From a virus, in IMG/VR virus record IMGVR_UViG_3300035698_006614, positions 1 to 21,182 of that record: a stretch of DNA of 21,182 bases. One strand, 5' to 3'. The notes beneath the pieces were generated by a model that made no database searches, was not told the DNA's origin, and saw only the letters and a program-made list of their open reading frames with translations. How positions within the stretch are numbered: the stretch's first letter is position 1; every line of letters starts with the position of its first letter. Both the position numbers and the translations under genes were made by a program. Positions 15,032 through 21,098 of the stretch are shown here, one piece after another.

Positions 15032-15721
15032 TTACGAACCGCCAAGCCGACGGCATGTAATCAACTCGCCGGTCTTGGTGTGACCCGCCTCGCCGTAGAC
15101 TACGTTCTTCTTCACGGATTCGACAGGCGGCTGCACGGCGTCCTGCGCTGAGTAATGCGCTGCCATCGAGAAGGCAATAGTGGCATACTGTCCGGCGATA
15201 GTGGCGTCCAACTCGTAAAAGACAAAATCGGTGGGCATCGTCACCCACCAATTGCCGATGATGGTGTGTTGCCCGTGAGCATGGACGGCGTCCGGCGGGT
15301 TGGATACACCGTCGGGGTCGCTGAATCCCGCTGTGTCATAAAGAGTCATCGTAGTGGGAGCACAGAAATCAGACTCTCCGGGCCCCCCTTGTGGTGTGTA
15401 GATGATGTCCCCAGCCAGGGTCACTGGGCCGTTCAGATACATTCCCTTTCCGGCTCCGAAGCACTCTATACCCCACGCCGGATACAGCGTTGCAAAGGCT
15501 GCATCGACTACGATTCCGCTCCACGTTACTCGTGCCGCTCCGCCATTCTTTCCCGGCTGGATAGAAGGAGTGACCACTGATGCCTCGAAGTGCGCGAAGT
15601 CAGTGCCACCACCGTCACCAGGATAGCCAGACATGGCAGCATCACCGGCGGTCTTCCAGTTGCCGTCGAGGTCAATCCGGTTGGATACCGGACCCTTCCA
15701 ATAGAAATGTCTATCAGCCAC
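15032..15721 (-). CDS. Beta-rich virion/fibre-type protein
   Basis: The protein has 229 residues from a GTG at 15721, with GGAGG 8 nt upstream. The N-terminus (FYWKGPVSN, DLDGNWKTAGDAA, GTDFAHFEASV) has the W-x-G ... NW ... PG ... D-x-x-x-F pattern of beta-helix or beta-solenoid surface proteins, with Gly, Asp, Thr and aromatic residues throughout. The C-terminus (VKKNVVYGEAGHTKTGEL) is a motif I recognise from phage structural proteins, where a V-x-x-x-V-x-Y-G ... T-G-x-L tag ends a fibre-like protein. There are no catalytic residues to name. It sits in the imported GC-rich block, consistent with an exchangeable surface component. Structural role likely; receptor binding is only a possibility. 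Confidence 0.68.
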   Translation of the reverse strand: MADRHFYWKGPVSNRIDLDGNWKTAGDAAMSGYPGDGGGTDFAHFEASVVTPSIQPGKNGGAARVTWSGIVVDAAFATLYPAWGIECFGAGKGMYLNGPVTLAGDIIYTPQGGPGESDFCAPTTMTLYDTAGFSDPDGVSNPPDAVHAHGQHTIIGNWWVTMPTDFVFYELDATIAGQYATIAFSMAAHYSAQDAVQPPVESVKKNVVYGEAGHTKTGELITCRRLGGS

Positions 15722-15724
15722 GGG

Positions 15725-15874
15725 TTATTCCTCCTCTGCCTTTTCAAGAGCGGCTTCGCGTTCCACCTTCACAATGCCAGCCCACGCAACCCGTCCTTCA
15801 CACCGGGCTTTCGTGGCCGCGCACTTGGCATCGGCGTCGTCCATGCGTTGTTGCATCCGCTGTTCGTAGGTCAT
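15725..15874 (-). CDS. Very small helical protein
   Basis: This 49-residue gene has an ATG at 15874 with GAGGA 7 nt upstream and a stop just before the ribosome site of the next gene. The whole product is predicted helical and charged (TYEQRMQQRMDDADAKCAAT, EREAALEKAEEE), with two cysteines (residues 18 and 25), and looks like a short coiled coil. It lies between two beta-rich virion genes in the GC-rich block. Phages often keep such small coiled coils as fibre chaperones or linkers, but nothing in the sequence proves that here. Confidence 0.58.
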   Translation of the reverse strand: MTYEQRMQQRMDDADAKCAATKARCEGRVAWAGIVKVEREAALEKAEEE

Positions 15875-15901
15875 TGTCGGATCCTCATTAGACTCTCGGC
15901 T

Positions 15902-16537
15902 TTACGACGCCACGATGTTCAGGTAGTAAGAACTCAGATCCTCAGTGACTTTAAGCCACACAGCCTTGATGGGATCTTTGCTGTGAACGGAGAGGACCAT
16001 CGCCCCGTCTATCGCTGGACTCAGGGCCACCGGGCTTCCCACGAAGCTCACCTGGGCGACCGCGTCGGTGTCCAGCCAGTAGATGAGGTTCTGCCAGCGC
16101 GAGTTGATTCGCTCGACGGTGAAGGTGTCGCCGACCACCATGTCGTAGTCCAGGGCGTCGATCACCACGTTGTCGGCGTCGGTGTAGCTGTTGATCACTC
16201 GACTCACGCCAGCGTTGTTCCCTGTGAGCCATCGCAGCGTTGCTCCGGCCATCGGAGCGGCAAACGTGGCGGTGGCGTTGTCGCGCACCTCGGTCGTGTC
16301 GTTGCCAGTCAGACTCGTCACGACCCCCAACGTGCCAGGGTAGGCCTGCTCGGTTGCGTCCGGGCGGGGCAACAGGACGTGCTTGACCACTGTGGTGTTC
16401 GCTGGAAGAGCGAGACGAGTCTCAAGCAACAAATGTGCTGCAACGCCCTTAAGAGGACCATCATATGCATCAAGAGATGCGTTTACTCCCTCCGTAACAA
16501 CCGAAACTGCTCCATCTCCACCTGTATACCATGCCAT
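15902..16537 (-). CDS. Virion protein with a phage beta-barrel module; mosaic gene
   Basis: The protein has 211 residues, with an ATG at 16537 and GGAGGAG 8 nt upstream. Residues about 95-150 (LTGNNAGVSRVINSY, NVVIDALDYDMVVGDTFTVE) follow the G-x-N-a-G ... V-G-D-x-F pattern of a small beta-barrel module seen in several phage virion proteins. The C-terminal part (VAQVSFVGSPVALSPAIDGA) is also beta-rich. There is no enzymatic motif. Codon use changes inside the gene: about the first 45 codons match the AT-richer operon, the remainder the GC-rich block. This suggests a recombination point within the gene that kept the N-terminus, perhaps the part that attaches to the particle. Role in the virion is inferred. 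Confidence 0.68.
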   Translation of the reverse strand: MAWYTGGDGAVSVVTEGVNASLDAYDGPLKGVAAHLLLETRLALPANTTVVKHVLLPRPDATEQAYPGTLGVVTSLTGNDTTEVRDNATATFAAPMAGATLRWLTGNNAGVSRVINSYTDADNVVIDALDYDMVVGDTFTVERINSRWQNLIYWLDTDAVAQVSFVGSPVALSPAIDGAMVLSVHSKDPIKAVWLKVTEDLSSYYLNIVAS

Positions 16538-16553
16538 TAGTTAAACTCCTCCT

Positions 16554-16955
16554 TTAATTCTGCTGCCAGTAGGCTGTCGATGCGCTTGCAGCTGCATTCC
16601 CTTGTGCGACGAACCGGACGGCATAAAGTCCTTTAATATCCAACCACAAAAGTCCCACTCCTGCTGCCGGTTGAGATGTCATGTCTATTGAACACCCAAG
16701 GAGAGGAAACTCTGGAGATGTGAAGTCCGCTGAAACAGACGCCACAACGTGCCATGATGCGTCGGGGTGAACTTGAACTTGGATTTCAAACACATCAAAG
16801 GCTGCCGCTCCTGAGTTTGTAATCTCAATGGATAGTCGTTCAGCCCACGGAAAGACCTCGACAGTCGCAATAACGGTGTCCGTTGCATCTGCAATAACTA
16901 CGCTTCCAACCGAAACTCCATAGTTATCGTGAATTACCTCTGGCCTCTTTGACAT
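16554..16955 (-). CDS. Beta-rich virion protein of unknown function
   Basis: The protein has 133 residues, with an ATG at 16955 and AAGGAG 6 nt upstream. After a short basic start (MSKRPEVIHDNYGV) the sequence alternates hydrophobic and polar residues in strand-like runs (SVVIADATDTVIATVEV, WAERLSIEITNSG, FEIQVQVHPDASWHVV, YAVRFVAQGNA), a compact beta-sandwich pattern common to capsid fibre or decoration proteins. There is no signal peptide. It lies between the terminase and the mosaic virion gene, with codon use matching the resident operon. I cannot name the family; structural role is the best reading. Confidence 0.65.
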   Translation of the reverse strand: MSKRPEVIHDNYGVSVGSVVIADATDTVIATVEVFPWAERLSIEITNSGAAAFDVFEIQVQVHPDASWHVVASVSADFTSPEFPLLGCSIDMTSQPAAGVGLLWLDIKGLYAVRFVAQGNAAASASTAYWQQN

Positions 16956-16991
16956 ATCAAACTCCTTGATACTACCCTATGGGTTATATCA

Positions 16992-18581
16992 TTAGTTAAA
17001 ACTCAGCGTATCCCTCGTTCGATAGACATCAAAAACTCGTGAATCTCCTGAGTTCCTCTTTGCACGGTGTTTAAGTTCCTTGATTGCCAAGTCAATGGAC
17101 AAAGGGTCAACATCGTTCTGTTGAATTTCCCTTGTCTTCGATGCATCCGAAAGCCCCCACAGTTCAAGTTGCGACGCCAAGTCGTCTAATACATCGTCGA
17201 ACTCGCCGAGCGGGAAGGCAAGCATTTCGTTTAGGAGAACTGTCATGTGGGACTTAATGAGAATCATCCCATTCGAGAACACAGGTTGAAGTCCCTTGAT
17301 TCGTTCAAACTTCGACCTCTTTGTATGCGTGAGGGATTGAACTTCGAAGAATACATTCTCCTTTAAGGACTTCTCCTTTATCCAATACTTAAGGGACTTT
17401 TGATACTGAGTAGTTTCAAGTCCAACCTTCACAGGATTCCATTTAACGACTTGGTCGAATAACATATCGAGCAAACGTCCAGGTGAACACCTTTCCCTCT
17501 TGTATTCAAGAACGTAAACACGTCCAGTCCGAAAACACTTACCACACGTGAGCACTACATTAAAGTCTGGCTTACCCTTCGAATCCGCAGGATCACCTGC
17601 CGGGTCAACGGTTGTATAACAGATAAGGTCCTTTGGAGGAGTCTCGTAATATTGAACCCATTCAGGCTGAAAGACCATATCGGTGCTTCGGACGGGCTTA
17701 TTCAGGTAGAGGCAACTGAACATGTATGGACCTAACGAAGCTCTCAGTCCCTCCAAAACCTTCTTGTCGAACCTCTCCTTATACGTGATCTTCCCATTCT
17801 CATCAGCCTCGCCATTTGAGTTCTCAAGGCATGCTCTTGAGATGAAGGCAAACTGAGGTTCGTTTGCCTTCACCCAGGATAATAGGTCTTTCTCGAACCA
17901 TCGAGTTCCAACGACGATGTTCTGACTTTCGCCAGGAGATACGAGAAGAGGAGTAACAAGCCTATGCCATCCGATAGCCTGATCAACATCTTCCTTCTTA
18001 GGGCAAAGATTCGATTCACCAAGGTCGTCGAGTTCAGGAGCCACCGTATCGTCTTCGGTGATGAGGTCATAATGCCTCGACGTAACTTGGGTCCAAACTC
18101 CTGCCGCCTCGAAGGTCGAAGTATCATAGGTTCCCGGCCTATTGAGACACAACGCTTCAGCTTTCCACGTGCAAGTCTTGTTTGGAAGAATCTCCGGAAA
18201 CAGGGCTCTAAATAATTCGTTCTGTTCGACTATCTTCTTTATGACACCCAGTTTCTGAACAGCGTTAGTGAACGTGTTCTGAACAAGAAGTGATCTGAAG
18301 TTCGGATCTCGTATTGCCCGCCAAAGAGGATACGCTTCTGAACATACCGTAGTCTTTAACCATCCTCTCGGAAGGATAAACCCTTGACGAATAAGCGTCT
18401 TATATCTCTGAAGTTGATTACAAACGGGAAGATGAATATGAGGAACAAGCCAGTCAAATCCAAGAACTCCCTTGGCGAAGACATATAGGTCTCTTTTTGA
18501 TAACTCCCGAAGTTTGCGAATATGGGTTTTGGTCAGTTTAGAAACGACCGCACCATGCTCGACATTTAACTCACTGGTCAA
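16992..18581 (-). CDS. terL: Terminase large subunit
   Basis: The protein has 529 residues. The start is a TTG at 18581, 11 nt inside the terS frame; no ATG or GTG nearby does better. The ATPase has a Walker A PRGWLKTT (71-78), where the glycine usually before the lysine is leucine, Walker B YDLITEDD (171-178) and a coupling motif VVGTRW (223-228). The nuclease has VDPAGD (D326), VGLETTQYQ (E389) and FDDVLDDLA (D463, D466, D467), the three acidic clusters of the RNase H-like fold. Length is typical. The enzyme docks on the portal, pumps DNA into the procapsid and cuts the concatemer. Identity is secure from motifs and from terS beside it. Confidence 0.93.
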   Translation of the reverse strand: MTSELNVEHGAVVSKLTKTHIRKLRELSKRDLYVFAKGVLGFDWLVPHIHLPVCNQLQRYKTLIRQGFILPRGWLKTTVCSEAYPLWRAIRDPNFRSLLVQNTFTNAVQKLGVIKKIVEQNELFRALFPEILPNKTCTWKAEALCLNRPGTYDTSTFEAAGVWTQVTSRHYDLITEDDTVAPELDDLGESNLCPKKEDVDQAIGWHRLVTPLLVSPGESQNIVVGTRWFEKDLLSWVKANEPQFAFISRACLENSNGEADENGKITYKERFDKKVLEGLRASLGPYMFSCLYLNKPVRSTDMVFQPEWVQYYETPPKDLICYTTVDPAGDPADSKGKPDFNVVLTCGKCFRTGRVYVLEYKRERCSPGRLLDMLFDQVVKWNPVKVGLETTQYQKSLKYWIKEKSLKENVFFEVQSLTHTKRSKFERIKGLQPVFSNGMILIKSHMTVLLNEMLAFPLGEFDDVLDDLASQLELWGLSDASKTREIQQNDVDPLSIDLAIKELKHRAKRNSGDSRVFDVYRTRDTLSFN

Positions 18582-19041
18582 TTAGTTTCGCCCTCTCGTC
18601 CTCCGCCAAGGAAGCTTCTTGAATAGCCACGTTAAGAACTTGGATAGAACCTTCGGAGATTACAATAGATGGCATGTCACTTCCGACAATTTTCTGACCC
18701 TTGTATGTTCGGTCGAGGATGTCCTTCGCGGAAGCAAGTTGGATGTGTTCTTTGTCTGAACTTAGTAGACTCACCTGGGTCTTAGCGGCGGAAACGGAAG
18801 CTTCTTCGAGAATACCACGTGCTTTCTCGAGGTGAACACTTCTACCTTCATCGTCTTTCTTATTTCTCGTATCTCGCCTACGTGCAATTTCATCTTGGAA
18901 AATCGGAGAGTTTGTAATCAACGAGATGGCCTGTTCAGTTAATCCGACCGTCTGAGCGATAGTCTTCCGTGAATGTCCCTCCAGACAAAGCTCCAGGACT
19001 TTAAAATGCCTCGGTAACAACCTTTGAAGTTCGTTTCCCAC
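18571..19041 (-). CDS. terS: Terminase small subunit
   Basis: I prefer the GTG at 19041 (GGAGGA 10 nt upstream), giving 156 residues; the frame is open to a TTG at 19059. Residues about 12-45 form a helix-turn-helix (FKVLELCLEGHSRKTIAQTV, then GLTEQAISLITNSPIFQ) like that of small terminases that recognise the packaging site. The middle is a charged helix (EGRSVHLEKARGILEEA) that would form the oligomeric ring, and the C-terminus is acidic and suited to binding the large subunit. It overlaps terL by 11 nt. Four tandem 10-bp repeats lie just upstream and could be its DNA target. Family call from HTH, size and position. Confidence 0.8.
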   Translation of the reverse strand: MGNELQRLLPRHFKVLELCLEGHSRKTIAQTVGLTEQAISLITNSPIFQDEIARRRDTRNKKDDEGRSVHLEKARGILEEASVSAAKTQVSLLSSDKEHIQLASAKDILDRTYKGQKIVGSDMPSIVISEGSIQVLNVAIQEASLAEDERAKLIDQ

Positions 19042-19064
19042 TTTGTCCAAATCCTCCAAATCTC

Positions 19065-19104
19065 CGCGTAAACTCGCGTAAACTCGCGTAAACTCGCGTA
19101 AACT
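19065..19104. repeat. Four tandem 10-bp repeats upstream of terS
   Basis: Four perfect head-to-tail copies of CGCGTAAACT run from 19065 to 19104, followed by a degenerate CCGCC. The period is close to one turn of DNA, so each copy faces the same side of the helix. They lie immediately before terS, within its leader. They may bind the small terminase (a packaging site) or a regulator of the late operon; the sequence alone does not decide. Confidence 0.85.
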
Positions 19105-19687
19105 CCGCCTACTTATAGAACGACTGGCGCAGCTAACCGAGACCTCGCGATAGGGACCTAAGACTTCAAAATCTGATACCCGAATAAATTCGTCCTAATC
19201 AGTATTCAGACCCCCCCTTGGGAGAGAGGTAGGTCCACTGGTAGGTGGCATTAGAAGATACAAGGAAGATGAAGAGAGTCGCTTGTCTACAGAAGAAGGA
19301 GAAGCTAAGTAACAGTAGAAGTAACGGCAGGAGTAACAACCTCAAGTAAAGGAAGATACCCAACACCGGTGGTGAGGTCACGCGATGATTCTACATATGT
19401 TCAATAGCTTATTCATGATACTATACAATCATGATATACCTATTATGGCAGTCAAATAATCGCCATAACCTGTTGATATCATTGAACTTACAACGCCTGC
19501 CATATTTGGATTCAACTCAACCGCCATTTTGGCACCTCGTTTGGGTTCTTGGATATACTTATACGAATACCAACGTCGTAAGTCCTTTGACCGTAAGGGT
19601 TTAAAGTTTTTAATTATCTAGGGCGATTTAGGGTAGTTTGGAACGGTAATTGCTTCTTATAAGGTTAGTAGACGAGAAAGTTCGGTT
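19105..19687. other. Gene-free divergent control region
   Basis: This stretch between the late operon and the plus-strand genes has no convincing gene. It is AT-rich with low-complexity patches: a purine-rich run on the plus strand (about 19230-19350), three AGTAAC copies at 12-base spacing (19308, 19320, 19332), an 8-bp CACCGGTG palindrome near 19365, and two TCATGATA copies. TATAAG appears on the minus strand at 19112-19117, facing terS, and on the plus strand at 19658-19663, facing the early genes, but neither has a good -35 at normal spacing. The packaging site, late promoter and perhaps origin are likeliest here. Confidence 0.6.
19413..19436. promoter_or_regulatory. Candidate promoter flanked by TCATGATA direct repeats
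   Basis: Two perfect TCATGATA copies begin at 19413 and 19429, 16 bases apart, each with a palindromic TCATGA core. Between them lies TATACA (19422-19427), with TTCAAT 16 bases upstream (19400-19405). This could be a weak plus-strand promoter with paired repressor sites. The match to promoter consensus is modest and chance is possible in AT-rich DNA. Confidence 0.3.
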
Positions 19688-19730
19688 TGCTCTTTGACAT
19701 TTTGGTTTACAGAAGTTTAAGTTGTTAAAC
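19688..19730 (+). promoter_or_regulatory. boxA-like element and hairpin (possible nut-like antitermination site)
   Basis: TGCTCTTTGACA at 19688-19699 matches bacterial boxA closely (the E. coli rRNA boxA starts TGCTCTTTAACA). Fifteen bases later a perfect 6-bp inverted repeat with 4-nt loop (GTTTAA, GTTG, TTAAAC; 19715-19730) could act as a boxB-like RNA hairpin. It lies 20 bases before the first plus-strand gene, and two terminators follow in that operon, so an antitermination site makes sense. The same bases contain TTGACA (19694-19699), which could instead be a -35 box, but no good -10 follows at 16-18 bases. Confidence 0.45.
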
Positions 19731-19750
19731 CTTTTCTTTAGGAGATTGTT

Positions 19751-20053
19751 ATGTTGAAGGAACGGACGAAAGAAGCGAAGGACCATGGTCATATCGTTAG
19801 CGTAACGTATGACTATGCGGAAACCGTTCAGGATTGGGTAGATAGCGATGTGGCCGAATCCACGTTGTTATCAAGGTTAAATCAAGGCGCGTATAACGCG
19901 GCCAAGACGAAGGCGTGTGTCAAGGTGTCGGCGGACGACTTGGCGAAGGAAATCAAGGCGATGTCGGCAAGTGACCCGCTTGTCTTTGCCGAGTTAGCCG
20001 GACAGGGTTTGCTTGTCAAGACCGCCGAAGCGAACATTCGCTCGCGCGGGTAG
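19751..20053 (+). CDS. Early protein of unknown function
   Basis: The protein has 100 residues, with an ATG at 19751 and AGGAG 6 nt upstream. It starts basic (MLKERTKEAKDHGHIVSV), then has a charged, likely helical body (YDYAETVQDWVDSDVAESTL, DDLAKEIKAMSASDPLVFAE) and ends basic (ANIRSRG). There are no cysteine clusters, membrane segment or clear helix-turn-helix. Codon use is GC-richer than its flanks. It is the first gene of the divergent plus-strand set, followed by a strong terminator, which suggests high early expression. I do not recognise it; a host-takeover or regulatory protein is only a guess from place. Confidence 0.72.
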   Translation: MLKERTKEAKDHGHIVSVTYDYAETVQDWVDSDVAESTLLSRLNQGAYNAAKTKACVKVSADDLAKEIKAMSASDPLVFAELAGQGLLVKTAEANIRSRG

Positions 20054-20067
20054 TTAGACGGTAGAAT

Positions 20068-20107
20068 GGTGGGGAGGCGGACGACGCCTCCTTACCGTTT
20101 TGTCGTT
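20068..20107 (+). terminator. Rho-independent terminator after the first early gene
   Basis: A 12-bp stem (20068-20079 with 20085-20096, including two G-U pairs) with a 5-nt loop (GACGA) is followed by GTTTTGTCGTTTT. It begins 15 nt after the stop codon of the 100-residue gene and directly after GACGGTAGAAT, which also precedes the next terminator. Confidence 0.82.
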
Positions 20108-20134
20108 TTCTGTTACCTAAGAGGAGGTTAGGAT

Positions 20135-20317
20135 ATGGAATTGTTTAAGTTAGACGTCTATTTTCTGGAAAGCGTCGCCGAGAGGTATGAACTTGCGATT
20201 AGAATAATCGAAAAGGCCGGGTTGCGGAGAGAAGCGTCGTTGAGGGATTGGGAAAATCAGTGTAAGGAATTACAAAAGAAAGTCGCAGACTGGCGAAAGG
20301 AAGGCGATTTGTATTAG
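20135..20317 (+). CDS. Small helical early protein of unknown function
   Basis: The protein has 60 residues, with an ATG at 20135 and AGGAGG 7 nt upstream. After a short N-terminus (MELFKLDVYFLES) the whole chain is a charged helix (AERYELAIRIIEKAGLRREA, DWENQCKELQKKVADWRKEG), probably a two-helix hairpin or coiled coil. It has no membrane segment or metal site. Terminators lie on both sides, so it depends on read-through or on its own unrecognised promoter. The family is unknown to me. Confidence 0.68.
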   Translation: MELFKLDVYFLESVAERYELAIRIIEKAGLRREASLRDWENQCKELQKKVADWRKEGDLY

Positions 20318-20333
20318 GGTCGACGGTAGAATA

Positions 20334-20368
20334 GTTTGGGGGATGAAGTATTTGTCCCCCAAACTTTT
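20334..20368 (+). terminator. Rho-independent terminator after the second early gene
   Basis: A perfect 10-bp stem GTTTGGGGGA (20334-20343) with TCCCCCAAAC (20355-20364), an 11-nt loop and a TTTT run. It lies 16 nt after the stop codon and one base after the shared GACGGTAGAAT sequence (20322-20332). Confidence 0.83.
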
Positions 20369-20414
20369 GTGCTATCGGACACGAATCGGTTCTGGTATGT
20401 GGGAGGTTGGATAG

Positions 20415-20588
20415 ATGACAGGCAAAGATCAAATGGCAAGGGACTTTAATATGGCCTTGATCGAAGGAGGTCCTTCTTATATGATAAAGAGTCTATTGAA
20501 GCTTGCTGAAGGCCAGGAGCAAATTACGGAAGACGGAAAGTGGTGGGTTGAGAAGATGAAAGAGGAACTTCAACGAAGGGAGGCTTGA
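20415..20588 (+). CDS. Small early protein, paralogue of the next gene
   Basis: This 57-residue gene has an ATG at 20415 with GGGAGG 8 nt upstream. It has a short polar start (MTGKDQMARDFNM), a helix (ALIEGGPSYMIKSLLKLAEG) and the end pattern GKWWVEKMKEELQRRE. Residues 14-56 align without gaps to residues 21-63 of the next gene with 16 of 43 identical, including G-x-W-W-V and E-L-x-x-R-E, so the two arose by duplication. The WWV core with a charged helix suggests a compact fold rather than a membrane protein. Function unknown. Confidence 0.68.
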   Translation: MTGKDQMARDFNMALIEGGPSYMIKSLLKLAEGQEQITEDGKWWVEKMKEELQRREA

Positions 20589-20589
20589 G

Positions 20590-20790
20590 GTGGTCGACAA
20601 GGTTGAGGCAATAAGCGACGTGGAGATGGTGGAGAGGGTGAAGGACAGGAGTTTAATACAGAGAGGTGCAACGGCGTTGTTGAAGGGGATTTTAGTCTTG
20701 GGGGAACGCCATGTCTTGCATACAGTTCATGGACGATGGTGGGTTGGGGAGATTAGGAAAGAGTTGAAGTCGAGGGAGGATAGGACGTGA
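20590..20790 (+). CDS. Small early protein, paralogue of the previous gene
   Basis: This 66-residue gene starts at a GTG two bases after the previous stop, with GGGAGG 6 nt upstream inside that gene. It has a longer charged N-terminus (VDKVEAISDVEMVERVKDR), the shared helix (SLIQRGATALLKGILVLGER) and the shared end GRWWVGEIRKELKSRE. It ends in a GTGA overlap with the membrane protein, so the three genes are translated as a unit. Divergence from the neighbour is large, so the duplication is old or the copies have different partners. Function unknown. Confidence 0.7.
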   Translation: MVDKVEAISDVEMVERVKDRSLIQRGATALLKGILVLGERHVLHTVHGRWWVGEIRKELKSREDRT

Positions 20791-20954
20791 AGGACTCAAC
20801 GGGTATGTATCTTATTGCTATTGTTTGTGCTTTAGTGTCCTTGCTTACTATCTTAGACGGAGGGTCAAACCCAACTTCCCGTGCGATATTACTCATGGGA
20901 TGTATGTGGCTTGTTGGAGGTGTGGTTGTCAAGGTTATCGAGAAGAAGGGATAG
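20787..20954 (+). CDS. Two-helix small membrane protein
   Basis: This 55-residue frame starts at a GTG overlapping the previous stop (GTGA), with GGGAGG 7 nt upstream. Two membrane helices are clear: residues about 7-23 (MYLIAIVCALVSLLTIL) and 34-50 (ILLMGCMWLVGGVVVKV), joined by a short loop (DGGSNPTSR) with a charged tail (KVIEKKG). Position in the early set makes an inner-membrane protein acting on the host envelope more likely than a lysis holin, for example superinfection exclusion, but this is inference from timing and topology. Confidence 0.65.
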   Translation: MKDSTGMYLIAIVCALVSLLTILDGGSNPTSRAILLMGCMWLVGGVVVKVIEKKG

Positions 20955-20957
20955 AAC

Positions 20958-21098
20958 ATGAAGACCTTTATAGTTCGAAAGAGCCGCAAGACGACGAGTC
21001 GAGGGTTTAGGAGTGTTCTTCGAGATCACCGACAAAAGGGCCGGGTTGTGGTGAGGATACCTGAAGGGGCTCTCGTTATAGAGTATGATAAGGATTAG
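20958..21098 (+). CDS. Very small basic early protein
   Basis: This 46-residue gene has an ATG three bases after the previous stop, with GAAGAAGGG about 7 nt upstream. The first 31 residues are strongly basic (VRKSRKTTSRGFRSVLRDHR) and the end is a short beta-type piece (RVVVRIPEGALVIEYDKD). This could bind nucleic acid or a host protein. There is no signal or membrane segment. Close coupling to the membrane protein supports expression. Confidence 0.6.
   Translation: MKTFIVRKSRKTTSRGFRSVLRDHRQKGRVVVRIPEGALVIEYDKD

Noticed and set aside
15590-16540. Long plus-strand open frame (316 codons) in the GC-rich block
   Set aside because: It lies opposite three minus-strand genes that have good ribosome sites and protein-like sequences. 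GC-rich DNA produces long antisense frames by chance, and its translation is rich in His, Arg and Val without recognisable domains.
19199-19381. Minus-strand frame of 60 codons with a Leu-rich hydrophobic run, as a possible holin
   Set aside because: It starts at a GTG without a ribosome site, and the hydrophobic run is the complement of a low-complexity purine tract. No neighbour or coupling supports it.
19105-19750. T7-type single-subunit RNA polymerase promoters
   Set aside because: No repeated 20-base promoter-like sequence ending in a GGGA-type start was seen in gene gaps, and no phage RNA polymerase gene is in the window.
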